64,000 bases of DNA. Source: JABAAE01 sp905480545 (GTDB lineage: Bacteria; Planctomycetota; Planctomycetia; Pirellulales; Pirellulaceae). The stretch covers positions 930,001 through 994,000 of the forward strand of contig CALSOR010000002.1 of NCBI GenBank assembly GCA_943788025.1, read 5' to 3'. The notes under the pieces were generated by a model, which saw only the letters and a program-made list of their open reading frames with translations, was not told the DNA's origin and did not search any database. A program made the position numbers and the translations under genes. How positions within the stretch are numbered: position 1 is the stretch's first letter; the number at the start of each line of letters is the position of its first letter. Shown piece after piece: positions 1 to 8,857 of the stretch.

Positions 1-636
1 CCGCGGCCGGCGTTTTCGAGAATGAAAATTGCCGCACGCGAGGCCCTTCAGGCCGCTGAATTTTCGAGATTTTTGCAGAGAAAAGAGATGCGCGTTGAGA
101 ACACGGATGCGACAGGGGCTAACAGCACTTCTTTCGTTCCAAGCGAGCCTGAAGATTTGTTGCTCAATGATGAATCCGCACCTTTGGAATCGGTGATCAA
201 TGAAGCAATCGATTCTGAAGTAACAGAACTGACCGCCAAACGTGAAGCAACAATGAAACTCGCCGCATCCGCCGCAGCAATGCAGCTTGGTCGGTTCGAC
301 TCAGCACAGCGAAAATCGATCGCCGATACATTGTCGGATCTAACGCCACCGGATTGCGACACTGTCGATCCTGATGGGAACAACCCCGATCCAGAAATCA
401 CCAAGCGTTTCGACAGCTCGGCAAAGCAGCTTCGTGAAAAATCGGAAGTCCTGTCCGCTGTATTTGTTGAACTGGATCAAATGGTTCGAGATTTGGATCG
501 GCAACAAGAGTTGCTTGAGAAGATCCAAGTGGATCGTGATTCAAATTCTGCCAGTGAATTTGAATTGGTAAATAAAAAACTAAAACGACGTTTCAATCGG
601 ATCTCGAAAAAGATCTCGGTCAACGCGGGATCGTGA
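1..636 (+). CDS. hypothetical coiled-coil protein, 5' end outside window
   Basis: The reading frame is open from the first base of the window and the first ATG is at 22, so the true start probably lies upstream. I recognise no family. The visible 204+ residues are acidic and alanine-rich in the first half. The last 70 residues (from about residue 130) are rich in Leu, Glu, Lys and Gln with heptad-like spacing and look like a coiled coil, ending in a basic tail. There is no signal peptide at the visible N-terminus and no cysteine cluster. It is followed 124 nt later by a small terminator-like hairpin, so it is probably the last gene of its transcript. That it is a real gene is likely but not certain. 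Confidence 0.5.
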   Translation, partial: PRPAFSRMKIAAREALQAAEFSRFLQRKEMRVENTDATGANSTSFVPSEPEDLLLNDESAPLESVINEAIDSEVTELTAKREATMKLAASAAAMQLGRFDSAQRKSIADTLSDLTPPDCDTVDPDGNNPDPEITKRFDSSAKQLREKSEVLSAVFVELDQMVRDLDRQQELLEKIQVDRDSNSASEFELVNKKLKRRFNRISKKISVNAGS

Positions 637-759
637 TCAACGCCTGTCACAAATTGCCGAATTTTGGGCAGGCTTCTTTCTAAGGAACGACGTCTCAGTT
701 TGAGATCGGCGTCTCAATTCAACGTCTGTGTTTTGATTCGAAAATGACAAAACACAGCT

Positions 760-777
760 AAAAAGCGGAGCTTTTTT
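760..777 (+). terminator. short hairpin with T-run
   Basis: AAAAAGC (760-766), loop GGA, GCTTTTT (770-776) and one further T. It lies 124 nt after the stop at 636 and could end that transcript. The stem is short and A/T-rich apart from two G:C pairs, so termination would be weak. Confidence 0.4.
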
Positions 778-934
778 AAGACCGCGATTTTGGCGCAATA
801 GTTGCTCCATCACGATGCGTCGGGCGCAGACCGCAACTCGCATCTCTCGCAACACTTGTCTCTTCTTTGCACTGCGTCCGATTGTTTCTTCCGTCCCAAT
901 GTTTCTCTTATCCAAGTATTTCTCTCATCCGATT

Positions 935-979
935 GCCGGCTCCCCATTATCCTGACCACCCGTCGCTATGGGAGCCGGC
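935..979. repeat. 10-bp GC-rich inverted repeat in a gene-free stretch
   Basis: GCCGGCTCCC (935-944) is perfectly repeated in inverse as GGGAGCCGGC (970-979) across a 25-nt loop, followed on the plus strand by TCTTTT. It lies in the 637-1219 gap between two plus-strand genes, where I see no convincing coding region. It could be a strong terminator with a poor T-run, an mRNA-stabilising hairpin or a REP-like palindrome. Confidence 0.5.
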
Positions 980-1219
980 TCTTTTCCCTGGATGCTGCAT
1001 TGTATAACCGCTTAAACCAAGTTTTAACCGCTGTTTCTCCCTTTGAGCCTGACAGGTTATCTTGTTTCCGTTGCGTTATTGAAGACCTGTAAGTTCCGCC
1101 CATGGACTCGTCATTCTTGCGCCGTTATTTACGGAATGCAAAAGCGGGAAACGCAACCCGGATCTCCCCGATTACAATATCCATTGGAAGTTGTCATTCG
1201 CTGAGAGAATTTGTTGCAT

Positions 1220-3778
1220 ATGAATGTTGTTAAGCCTATCGCATTGTCTTTCTATTTATTCGTTTTCGCCGTTTGTTCTGTATCAGATCTTCCGGCACAG
1301 CAAGTTTCTCCGGCGACCAATCAGTCGGTACCCAAATCCGATGATTCGCAGATCGGACCAGCTAAAAAAGCAACCAAGCAAATCGACACGTCTTCAATGA
1401 AGAAGTTTGAGGGCCTGTTCGACTTTTTTTGGGACGAAGACGAAGGCAAAATCTGGTTGAAGATTCGTAAATTCGATCAGCCATTCATATACGTTTCTTC
1501 ACTTGCGACTGGACTGGGTTCCAATCCGGTCGGTTTGGATCGAGGGCAGTTGGGCTCGACGCGAATGGTTCGGTTTCACCGAGTTGGACCGCGCGTTTTC
1601 TTGCAGCAGGATAATCTGAAATTCCGGGCGAATACGGATAACGAATCGGAGCGCAAAGCCGTACGTGACTCGTTTGCTTCTTCGATCATCTGGTCCGGCA
1701 AATTAGAAACTTCGAAAGACAACAATGTGCTGGTGGATATTACCAGTTTGCTTGTTCGTGACGCCCACGGCTGCGTTCGCACGCTTTCGCGCAGCGATCA
1801 AGGGACTTTCAAATTCGATAAAGATCGTTCTTACGTCTTTTTGCCGCGAACCAGATCCTTTCCTAACAATAGCGAATTTGAAGCCGCGATTACATTGACA
1901 TCCAGCTCCCCTGGACCGCTTGTCCGTCGCACGTCAGCAAGTGGGAATGAAATCACCCTTCGTCAACACCATTCGTTTGTTAAATTACCAGGCGATGGTT
2001 ACACGCCTCGCAAATTTGATCCGCGGAGCGGGTGTTTCTCATCATCGTTCGCCGACTATGCGGTTCCAATCGACAAGCCAATCGTCCAGCGTTTGATCAA
2101 CCGTCATCGATTGTCGAAGAAAGACCCGACGGCAAAAATCAGCCCGCCAGTCGAACCCATTGTCTATTACGTGGATCCAGGCGTGCCCCAGCCGGTTCGC
2201 GATGCGTTGGTGGAAGGTGCAAGTTGGTGGGATCAAGCATTCGAATCGGCAGGCTACAAAGGTGCTTTTCAGGTTAAAATTTTGCCGGAAGATGCTGATC
2301 CCATGGACGTTCGTTACAACGTGATCCAATGGGTGCATCGTGCGACGCGAGGTTGGTCATACGGTCAAAGTGTCGTTGATCCAAGAACTGGCGAAATCAT
2401 CAAGGGTCATGTTTTACTGGGTTCACTGCGGGTACGCCAGGACTACCTGTTGATGGAAGGTTTGGGGAATTCGCTGGGCAAACCGATGGACTACTTCGCA
2501 CAGGCGTGTAACTGTTGCGCCATAGAACAATCGTCCAGTGAAGAAGCATTATCGCAAATTGCAGCACCTGAAAACAGTCTCGAAGTTGCCTTGGCTCGAA
2601 TCCGGCAATTGTCGGCTCATGAAGTCGGTCATACGCTTGGGTTTGCCCATAACTTTGCCGCGAGCACCTACGCTGATCGAGCATCGGTCATGGATTATCC
2701 GGCGCCACGTACGAAAATCATTGGCGGAAAGATTGATCTGTCCGACGCTTATGGTGTCGGTATTGGTGACTGGGACAAATTCACGGTGCAGTATGCCTAT
2801 TCTGATTTTGGAGGTCTCGATGAATCAGACGAGTTAAAAAAACTGGTCGCCAACAGTATTGCGAACAAGATGCTCTACGTGACCGATGCCGATTCGCGGT
2901 CGGCTGGAGCAGCTCATCCAGCGTCAAACCTGTGGGACAACGGAACGGAACCTATTTCTGCATTGGCTCATGAAATGAAAGTCCGAGCGATCGCGATTTC
3001 AAAATTTGATAGCACGATGCTGGCCAATGGCGAACCACTTTCTGAATTGGAAAAAATCTTTGTCCCGATCTATTTGCATCATCGCTATCAGGTTGATGCG
3101 ACGGCCAAAATGTTGGGTGGATACCAATACACTTATGCAATCAACGGCGACGGGCAGGTTCCGATCAAAGCCATAGCGATCGAAAAGCAGATCGCAGCCT
3201 TTGAAGAGTTGATAAAGACGGTCGAACCATCGGCGCTGCTGATTCCAAAGAAAATCACGGACATTCTTCCGCCAGCGTCTGTAAACTCTGCGTCCGACCG
3301 TGAAAAATTCTCATCGCAAACGTCGCCAATCTTTGATCCATGGCATGCGGCCGAAGTCGCCGCCGATTTAACGATCGCGAACATGCTTCAATCGCAGCGC
3401 GCTTCGCGTCTGGCAAATATCGACGATGAGAACTGGGGACTGAACGAAATGATCTCTCGGTTGATCCGCAAAAAATTTATCGCCGTTTCAGATTTGAAAT
3501 CCAAGTCTGAGCAGCGAATTCAACGAATCGTTCAATCGGTGATCGTCAAACGGATTATCCAATTGGCCTCCAGCAGCCAAGCGTCACATGATGCGGTTTC
3601 CATCGCAACATCAAATCTGCAAAAGCTATCGCAAATCCTTGCACCAAACGGTACATCGATCGAATCAGCCCACAAGCAATTGTTAAAACAACAAATCGAC
3701 CGAATCCTTTCGGATTCCGCAACTGCACCGTCATCTAGATTCCCCGAACCACCACCCGGGAGTCCGATAGGTAATTAG
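1220..3778 (+). CDS. secreted zinc-dependent metzincin-type metalloprotease (DUF5117/DUF4953 family)
   Basis: 852 residues from ATG 1220. In-frame TTG codons at 1211 and 1214 are less likely starts; GAGAG lies upstream. Residues 1-27 form a signal peptide (basic start, hydrophobic core, cleavage near SDLPAQ). The zinc site reads HEVGHTLGFAH (about residues 467-477), which matches the HExxHxxGxxH metzincin motif. A Met-turn-like SVMDYP follows about 20 residues later. The first third, with a phrase like MKKFEGLFDFFWDEDEGKIW, resembles the DUF5118/DUF5117 N-terminal region of these proteins. The family is predicted to act outside the cytoplasmic membrane; its substrate is unknown. The gene stands alone, with long gaps on both sides. 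Confidence 0.85.
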   Translation: MNVVKPIALSFYLFVFAVCSVSDLPAQQVSPATNQSVPKSDDSQIGPAKKATKQIDTSSMKKFEGLFDFFWDEDEGKIWLKIRKFDQPFIYVSSLATGLGSNPVGLDRGQLGSTRMVRFHRVGPRVFLQQDNLKFRANTDNESERKAVRDSFASSIIWSGKLETSKDNNVLVDITSLLVRDAHGCVRTLSRSDQGTFKFDKDRSYVFLPRTRSFPNNSEFEAAITLTSSSPGPLVRRTSASGNEITLRQHHSFVKLPGDGYTPRKFDPRSGCFSSSFADYAVPIDKPIVQRLINRHRLSKKDPTAKISPPVEPIVYYVDPGVPQPVRDALVEGASWWDQAFESAGYKGAFQVKILPEDADPMDVRYNVIQWVHRATRGWSYGQSVVDPRTGEIIKGHVLLGSLRVRQDYLLMEGLGNSLGKPMDYFAQACNCCAIEQSSSEEALSQIAAPENSLEVALARIRQLSAHEVGHTLGFAHNFAASTYADRASVMDYPAPRTKIIGGKIDLSDAYGVGIGDWDKFTVQYAYSDFGGLDESDELKKLVANSIANKMLYVTDADSRSAGAAHPASNLWDNGTEPISALAHEMKVRAIAISKFDSTMLANGEPLSELEKIFVPIYLHHRYQVDATAKMLGGYQYTYAINGDGQVPIKAIAIEKQIAAFEELIKTVEPSALLIPKKITDILPPASVNSASDREKFSSQTSPIFDPWHAAEVAADLTIANMLQSQRASRLANIDDENWGLNEMISRLIRKKFIAVSDLKSKSEQRIQRIVQSVIVKRIIQLASSSQASHDAVSIATSNLQKLSQILAPNGTSIESAHKQLLKQQIDRILSDSATAPSSRFPEPPPGSPIGN

Positions 3779-4297
3779 CAAGTAGGGTTTCATGTCACGC
3801 GAATAGCTAGGTTTCTTTGGAGGTAAATAACTAACATTTAACGCTTTAGATGGCCTTTTTAGATCAGATTGGGAAATGAAATCTTAACGAACAGTATGCT
3901 TCTTGCTCCAGTTTTTTATTGCTTTGTCCAGCAAAACATACCGTCAGGTTTCTACGCCAACGCATCGGTGATCATCTGCCGAACAAGCCCGCGCAAGGTT
4001 AGAGGCAATTCCGTTGGGGACTGACCGTTACGATGTTGCAGTTTCGCGGGTAAACACTTGCAGGCGTTATGCAAAGTCGGGTGCGGCGACGTACGAGTTA
4101 AAATTGCTTTGCGGGTACTTGGATTTGTTAACGCACTGAAACGGCGTTGTCATTTTGGTTTTTGGCAGTTGCTTGGCCGGACGTAGACACTTCGGTTCAA
4201 TGACATCCAAAATGAGAGCACGTGTTTTGATGCGGTGGGATTAAGGACAGTGCCATCGCATCATGTTTTCCAAGTTCTCAACCGTTGCAGAACCACT
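3779..4297. other. gene-free stretch
   Basis: About 520 bp between convergent genes (metalloprotease and sulfotransferase). I found no credible reading frame, tRNA-like fold or strong terminator with a T-run. It may contain decayed coding sequence, but I cannot identify it. Confidence 0.5.
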
Positions 4298-5092
4298 TTA
4301 AAGCACAGAAGCTTCTTTTGAGTTTCCGCGATTGCGAAAGTTAGTTGCTGCTTGGGTTTGTTCCAGTTCACTTTCAAAAACTTTGGCAGCGGCTTGTGCC
4401 AAGGTTTTCTGAGCCAACGCATAGAGACGGAAATCGGGACCTGCTAATTCGCGGATTAAACTCTCGGTCTCTTTTGGTGTTTCCACGGTTCGCTCCGGAC
4501 CTTTGTTTTTTCGAGTGTAACGAAGATCACGAAATTCAAGCGGGTGCAATCGTTCTAGAACTACGCATGCAAGATCGAACTGATCCAAAGGAAAAAGAAG
4601 TAGTTTCTTCTGCGCTATCAGCTCAGAAATATCAGCGATACTCTTGTTCTGCGTAATGCCAGCCAATCGCCGAATTTGTAAACGATACGCCCGGCCACCT
4701 TTTTTCCGATATCTAGATTCCACAAATTCATGCAAGTTTGTGTCTTTCGAAACCTTTTCGCGGTTGGCGTTAGATTGTTGAAAGTGATATTGGGAAACAA
4801 TCTGATCTACGGGTTCCCGGATGAAGGCAAGAGCCTTCAGATCGACCAGGTCAGTATCAAAAGGAAGCTCTAGAGACAGTCGATGATCGGAATAACATCG
4901 CAACCACTTCCAGTGGCTTGAAATGATGCACTGAATGTCCGCCAATCGCAATTTTATATGGTCGCGAAGTGAAAATGCGCTGAAATAACTGTCACCAAAA
5001 TTGTCAGCAAGCATTTTACGTAATGATGTGCCACCTGTTTTTGGGATATGAATGTGGAACCAGGTAGTCGGCTTTTTCAGCGTTTCCTGCAT
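4298..5092 (-). CDS. sulfotransferase family protein (PAPS-dependent)
   Basis: 264 residues. The 5'-phosphosulfate loop is IPKTGGTS (about residues 16-23), near the N-terminus as in Golgi-type and bacterial carbohydrate sulfotransferases. The 3'-phosphate binding motif is FIREPVDQIVSQYHF (about 90-104), matching the family pattern xxREPxxRxxSxY. No signal peptide or membrane helix is present, so a cytoplasmic enzyme moving sulfate from PAPS to a glycan or lipid head group is inferred. It is an isolated minus-strand gene without glycosyltransferase neighbours. The acceptor cannot be told from sequence. Confidence 0.82.
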   Translation of the reverse strand: MQETLKKPTTWFHIHIPKTGGTSLRKMLADNFGDSYFSAFSLRDHIKLRLADIQCIISSHWKWLRCYSDHRLSLELPFDTDLVDLKALAFIREPVDQIVSQYHFQQSNANREKVSKDTNLHEFVESRYRKKGGRAYRLQIRRLAGITQNKSIADISELIAQKKLLLFPLDQFDLACVVLERLHPLEFRDLRYTRKNKGPERTVETPKETESLIRELAGPDFRLYALAQKTLAQAAAKVFESELEQTQAATNFRNRGNSKEASVL

Positions 5093-5330
5093 TTGTATTC
5101 CAGAAGCAGATCGTAGGCTACATATCGTCGATTCAGTCTACGTCTTTCTTAGCGTTTGTCAAAAGCTGCCTGCACTCACCAATGAAAGCGTGGCGCGTCG
5201 CCCAAATCGGTTGATTGTCAACTTCCAGACGGTTTCCTTTTGCGGGCGGTAAAGTCATTAATCTGTAGAGCCTGTCTGTTTCGCCTTGCCTTGATTTGTC
5301 ACCTTTTTAGGGTATTGATCAGCTGCCGTT

Positions 5331-5360
5331 TTTACTCGAAATGCCGCTTTTGTGTATGAT
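5331..5360 (+). promoter_or_regulatory. candidate sigma-70 type promoter for the DUF1080 gene
   Basis: TTTACT (5331-5336), an 18-bp spacer and TATGAT (5355-5360) sit about 40 bp before ATG 5402. The -10 box matches the consensus in 5 of 6 positions and the -35 box in 4 of 6. The rest of the 309-bp gap (5093-5401) shows nothing else. Confidence 0.35.
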
Positions 5361-5401
5361 GATTGGTTCGAAAATTCCCTCCTTATTTAAATGATCCTGA
5401 A

Positions 5402-6442
5402 ATGCAACGAATTATTCTCACGGCAATATTGGCCGCATTTTTCAGTTCTACCGCTTTAGCTCAGCTACCAAGTGGTTGGAAAGCCCATGACTTGAGTCGA
5501 CCTGCTCCCAAGGTGGTCACTCCGGGCGATAGTAGCACCGCCAGCCCGCCTAGCGATGCGATCGTATTGTTCGACGGCAAAGACCTATCGAAATGGAACT
5601 CGCGAAATGGAGGCGAAGCGAAGTGGAAAGTTGTGGATAGCGCCATGGAGTCAGTGGCAGGTAGTGGTTATGTCGTTTCAAAAGAAGAATTCGGTGACTG
5701 TCAAATCCATGTTGAGTTTGCTTCTCCAAAAAAAGTAAAGGGAAATGGGCAAGGCCGTGGCAACAGCGGCGTGTTCTTGATGGATAGTTTTGAAGTACAG
5801 GTTCTCGACAGTTTTGAAAACGCGACCTATCCCGACGGTAGTGCCGGTTCGATTTACGGGCAATATCCGCCTTTAGTCAATGCCAGTCGCAAACCGGGCG
5901 AATGGCAGTCGTATGATATCGTTTTTCGCCGACCCCGATTTGGTGAAGGGGGTAAGCTGATTTCCCCGCCACGAGTCACTGTTTTCCATAATGGTGTTGT
6001 GATTCAAGATGCCAGCGAGCCGTACGGACCAACCAATTGGATCCAGCATCGGCCACTGAAAAGCTTGAAGAACAAAAAGAAAGGCCCGATCTCATTGCAA
6101 GATCATGGCAACCCAGTTCGCTATCGCAATATTTGGGTCCGGCCATTGGTGGAATCTCAGCCCAAGCCCGCCAAAGCGTACGACCCTGTCGTGATTGAAT
6201 TGGCTGAAGCTGATGCGAAAAAATTGGTAGGTAAATATGGTAGCGTTCCCATCAGCTATACAAACGGAAAGCTTTTTCTTGGTTTCGCCGGCAGCAAACT
6301 GGAAATGATTCCTCATTCAAAAACCGAATTTGGATTCATGAAATCGGCTGGGGCGGTCACATTCAAATTAGACGAAAACGGCAACGGCGTCTCGCTTGAA
6401 ATGACACTGGACGCAGCCGGAACAAAAAAGGGTGCAAAGTAA
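5402..6442 (+). CDS. secreted DUF1080 (3-keto-disaccharide hydrolase-like) protein
   Basis: 346 residues from ATG 5402. A GTG at 5363 would only add a non-signal leader. The first 20 residues (MQRIILTAILAAFFSSTALA) form a clear signal peptide. The DUF1080 beta-sandwich region runs from about residue 45 to 240. It carries family hallmarks: VLFDGKDLSKWNSR near the start, GRGNSGVFLMDSFEVQVLDSFEN in the middle, and QDHGNPVRYRNIWVRPL at the end. The family is concanavalin-like and abundant in planctomycetes, where some members act on keto-sugars. The C-terminal 100 residues are an extra domain I do not recognise. A strong terminator follows, so it is probably monocistronic. Confidence 0.87.
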   Translation: MQRIILTAILAAFFSSTALAQLPSGWKAHDLSRPAPKVVTPGDSSTASPPSDAIVLFDGKDLSKWNSRNGGEAKWKVVDSAMESVAGSGYVVSKEEFGDCQIHVEFASPKKVKGNGQGRGNSGVFLMDSFEVQVLDSFENATYPDGSAGSIYGQYPPLVNASRKPGEWQSYDIVFRRPRFGEGGKLISPPRVTVFHNGVVIQDASEPYGPTNWIQHRPLKSLKNKKKGPISLQDHGNPVRYRNIWVRPLVESQPKPAKAYDPVVIELAEADAKKLVGKYGSVPISYTNGKLFLGFAGSKLEMIPHSKTEFGFMKSAGAVTFKLDENGNGVSLEMTLDAAGTKKGAK

Positions 6443-6472
6443 GAAGCAAACGATTCAAATTCTGTCTTATTG

Positions 6473-6503
6473 AAAAAGCAACTTGTTCGCAGGTTGCTTT
6501 TTT
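6473..6503 (+). terminator. intrinsic terminator after the DUF1080 gene
   Basis: AAAAAGCAAC (6473-6482), a 10-nt loop and GTTGCTTTTT (6493-6502) followed by another T. It starts 30 nt after the stop at 6442. Confidence 0.8.
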
Positions 6504-6539
6504 ATTGAGTTGTGTTTGTTCACTTGAGCGCAGGCAATA

Positions 6540-6561
6540 GACGTCCATTTTTATGGACGTC
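6540..6561. repeat. 9-bp perfect inverted repeat
   Basis: GACGTCCAT, four T, ATGGACGTC. It lies 7 nt beyond the stop of the minus-strand quinoprotein gene and could end or protect that transcript, although no T-run follows on the minus strand. Confidence 0.5.
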
Positions 6562-6568
6562 ATCAATA

Positions 6569-7246
6569 CTACTTGTTCCCCAATGCATAGAGTTTTGTAT
6601 GGGTCCGAATGTAGAGGACGCCATCAGAGGCGGCTGGCGAAGCGTAAATGCGATCATCGAATTTATTGACCGCAATGAGTTTTGGTTTCGCTCCCACGCG
6701 CAGTACAGAAACTTTCCCATCACCCGCGATGGTATAAAGCTTGTCATTGGCGATAATCGGCGAGGCGTAATGGGTTCCGCTTCCTTGAGTTCGAATTCTG
6801 TAGACTCGTTCATTTTTTTGCAAATCATAACAGGTCAAAACGCCACCGTTTTTGACGAAGTAGATCAGACCGTTGTGGAAGAGTGGCGATGGAACTTCGG
6901 GTATGGCTTGATCCTCTAGAGTGCGGACTTTTTCCTGGTCGACCAAACCGTGGCTTTCAAGTGGAATAGCCAACATGCCGTGCGTTTTGTAACGAGCCCT
7001 AAAGTTATCCATATTCTGCAATTGAACGTTCCATTCGGCTTCAGTAATTTCGCCATTCTTGTCTTTGTCCGAATATTCGAATCGGAGCGATGCTCCATTC
7101 TCTGGTGCCTCGATACCTTCTGGCCGATGAAAGATCATCATCTTTGGATACTCATCGCGGCTAATCAGTTTGTCACCATCCTTGTCGTTTTTGGCAACCA
7201 GTTTTTCAAAGCTTGGAAACGTGGGGCGAAGTGCCGGCTCGCCCAT
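6569..7246 (-). CDS. C-terminal fragment of the split PQQ propeller protein, with EF-hands
   Basis: Downstream frame of the split gene. It contains two calcium-binding EF-hand loops about 35 residues apart, DKDGDKLISRDE and DKDKNGEITEAE, near its N-terminus. Propeller blades then resume (QAIPEVPSPLFHNGLIYFV, GTHYASPIIANDKLYTIAGDG, IYASPAASDGVLYIRT). The ATG at 7246 is internal to the original gene, so the fragment has no signal peptide of its own and would not be exported if translated alone. Confidence 0.7.
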   Translation of the reverse strand: MGEPALRPTFPSFEKLVAKNDKDGDKLISRDEYPKMMIFHRPEGIEAPENGASLRFEYSDKDKNGEITEAEWNVQLQNMDNFRARYKTHGMLAIPLESHGLVDQEKVRTLEDQAIPEVPSPLFHNGLIYFVKNGGVLTCYDLQKNERVYRIRTQGSGTHYASPIIANDKLYTIAGDGKVSVLRVGAKPKLIAVNKFDDRIYASPAASDGVLYIRTHTKLYALGNK

Positions 7247-8039
7247 CTTGTTCCAAGCGGCAACGATTACGGAGTCGCCAGTAATTACTGGTGTGCTGGT
7301 CGCTGTCGTTGCACATTTGGCAACCCAAATCGATTTCCCCTGACTCGATGTCGAGTGCTTGAACCGACCGGGCCGTGTGCAAAATTAATTTGTTACCCAA
7401 CAGAATCGGACAAGATGTGCATGCCAATTCCAAGTGAAACGGTTCCTCCTGATCGACTTTCCAAATCTTTTCGCCCGTTTGTTTATTGACGGCCAGGACA
7501 AAATGATCGACCTGGTTTCCACGGTACAGGATGACCTTGTTGCCAAAGATTGCTGGTGATGTGGCGTTGCCGGCGTACGATTTTGTCAACGGCATTTTTA
7601 CATCCCACAATTTCTTGCCCGCCATGTCAAAACAGATTAGCCCGTAGGATCCAAAGTACGCGACCACACGCGTGCCATCGGATGCCGGACTGCTGCTTGC
7701 AGGGTTAAACGATGGATGTCCCTTTTCAAACCGGTCGATGACGATCGGATTCCGCCAACGAATTTCACCGGTTTTACGATCGATGCAAATGACCTCAAGC
7801 TTTTTCTCGGCTTTCAAAGCCGACGTCAAAAAGATCGAATCACCAACAACGCACGGTGATGAATGACCGGGTGGAATCGGCGTGCTCCACAGTTTGTTTG
7901 TGTCCGGGCCAAACTCGGTTGGGATCGGTTTCCCCTGGTAAATACCACTGCTATTGGGACCACGGAACTGCGGCCAATCTGCGAAAAGGGAGGCGTTGGT
8001 CAGGAATAAAAATAGGATGGTGATAACGCGTTTTTGCAT
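7206..8039 (-). CDS. N-terminal fragment of the split PQQ propeller protein
   Basis: Upstream reading frame of the frameshifted quinoprotein. I start at ATG 8039 because it begins the signal peptide; an in-frame ATG at 8105 would add 22 non-signal residues. Blades with DWPQFRGPNSSG, KTGEIRWRNP and KQTGEKIWKVDQEE are typical of PQQ enzyme-like repeats. About the last 40 residues, after the shift at 7327-7329, are out-of-frame translation and not native protein. Confidence 0.7.
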   Translation of the reverse strand: MQKRVITILFLFLTNASLFADWPQFRGPNSSGIYQGKPIPTEFGPDTNKLWSTPIPPGHSSPCVVGDSIFLTSALKAEKKLEVICIDRKTGEIRWRNPIVIDRFEKGHPSFNPASSSPASDGTRVVAYFGSYGLICFDMAGKKLWDVKMPLTKSYAGNATSPAIFGNKVILYRGNQVDHFVLAVNKQTGEKIWKVDQEEPFHLELACTSCPILLGNKLILHTARSVQALDIESGEIDLGCQMCNDSDQHTSNYWRLRNRCRLEQDGRAGTSPHVSKL

Positions 8040-8118
8040 CAAAGAATTACCGTTTGCCGAGGAAGTAGACTTGGCCGCGAAAAAAGATCGATCTCGTTTC
8101 ATCAATGTATTTTACGAA

Positions 8119-8153
8119 ATTTAACGAGCGATGTTTATGCTTCATTTAACGAG
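8119..8153. repeat. pair of 10-bp direct repeats upstream of the quinoprotein gene
   Basis: ATTTAACGAG occurs at 8119-8128 and again at 8144-8153, 25 bp apart start to start, within 115 bp of the quinoprotein start at 8039. A regulator-binding pair is possible. The rest of 8040-8409 shows no gene. Confidence 0.35.
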
Positions 8154-8409
8154 ACCGCCCATGATTCTCACTCATGAGCAAGGTAGCCCGGTCCGGACAG
8201 CTCAATCCCTTTACATTTTCGATCAATCTTCCAAAGCGATTTTTGTCTCAAATTGCAATATTGACGCGAAAATGAAAATTTCGAGCGTTTTAAATACGCC
8301 CTCGTTATTGATCAAACAGGGATAGAAGACAGGCTTGGTCATTACAACCTAATTCGCAACTCAGTTTTACTCCCCATGACGTACTGTTATCTCTCGAGAG
8401 CATCATAAG

Positions 8410-8754
8410 ATTCGGTACACACTTATTGCCGCTTTTTCGGTCATGGCTTTTTCGCTTTGCGGCGAATCCAACGCACAATTGTTTCGTCAGCGATTCGGTC
8501 AAGTGACCCAGCCAGTTGTCGTTTTCCAAACAGCTACATTCAACCAAAACATGAAGACCGGAGCTGGTTGCGGTTCAAACGTTGGTGTAACGTATCGCAA
8601 AATGCAATGCCGACGAAACGGATCTTTCCAGAACCTGCAGCGTGGCACAGAAGCAGGTGAAGATGGATTTGGTCAGGAAAAAGAATTGGAAAGTTGCATT
8701 TTTCGATGGAACATTACGTTGGGCTCCCCGAATCAAACGACTGGTTGCTGTTGA
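8410..8754 (+). CDS. possible small secreted cysteine-containing protein, non-AUG start
   Basis: The frame ends in ...TTGCC followed by TGA at 8752. From the internal ATG 8443 it gives 103 residues, but the in-frame sequence just before it, RYTLIAAFSVMAFSLCGESNAQ, completes a convincing signal peptide. The only start-like codon in frame ahead of that is ATT at 8410, 9 nt after GAGAG (8396-8400). The frame is closed by TGA at 8377. Mature cysteines occur at CGSN, MQC, ESC and the terminal CC. I recognise no family. Either an ATT start (as in infC) or a base error in an ATG would explain it. Real gene likely, but uncertain. Confidence 0.42.
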   Translation: MRYTLIAAFSVMAFSLCGESNAQLFRQRFGQVTQPVVVFQTATFNQNMKTGAGCGSNVGVTYRKMQCRRNGSFQNLQRGTEAGEDGFGQEKELESCIFRWNITLGSPNQTTGCC

Positions 8755-8797
8755 AATGCGAATGGTTGGCTGGAATCAATGCAACGGTTGAGGTTTG

Positions 8798-8822
8798 ACG
8801 GCTTTAAGGGGCGCAAAGCCGT
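8798..8822. repeat. REP-like palindrome, ACGGCTTT stem
   Basis: ACGGCTTT (8798-8805), 9-nt loop with GGGG, AAAGCCGT (8815-8822). The same 8-bp stem, again with GGGG in the loop, recurs at 28931-28954, which suggests a dispersed palindromic element rather than a gene-specific hairpin. Confidence 0.5.
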
Positions 8823-8857
8823 TTCCTGCGGTCTTCGATCGCTGGCCATGCTTTCGA

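Larger units (their letters stand above)
6569..8039 (-). pseudogene. PQQ-type beta-propeller protein with EF-hand insert, split by one frameshift
   Basis: Two overlapping minus-strand frames together make one secreted PQQ/quinoprotein-like propeller of about 490 residues. The upstream frame reads correctly up to ...ALDIESGEID. Removing one T from the TTT run opposite plus-strand 7327-7329 gives IDWVAKCATTATSTPVITG and runs straight into the downstream frame through DSVIVAAWNKMGEP. The joined product has a signal peptide (MQKRVITILFLFLTNASLFA), propeller blades with WPQFRGPNSSG, GEIRWRNP and GEKIWKVD, an EF-hand pair inserted between blades, and two last blades. A single extra base in a short homopolymer could be a sequencing error or a real, recent lesion. 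No other damage is visible. Confidence 0.75.

Noticed and set aside
802..1092. 96-residue plus-strand frame
   Set aside because: It runs through the 10-bp inverted repeat, has cysteine- and serine-rich random composition and no start signals.
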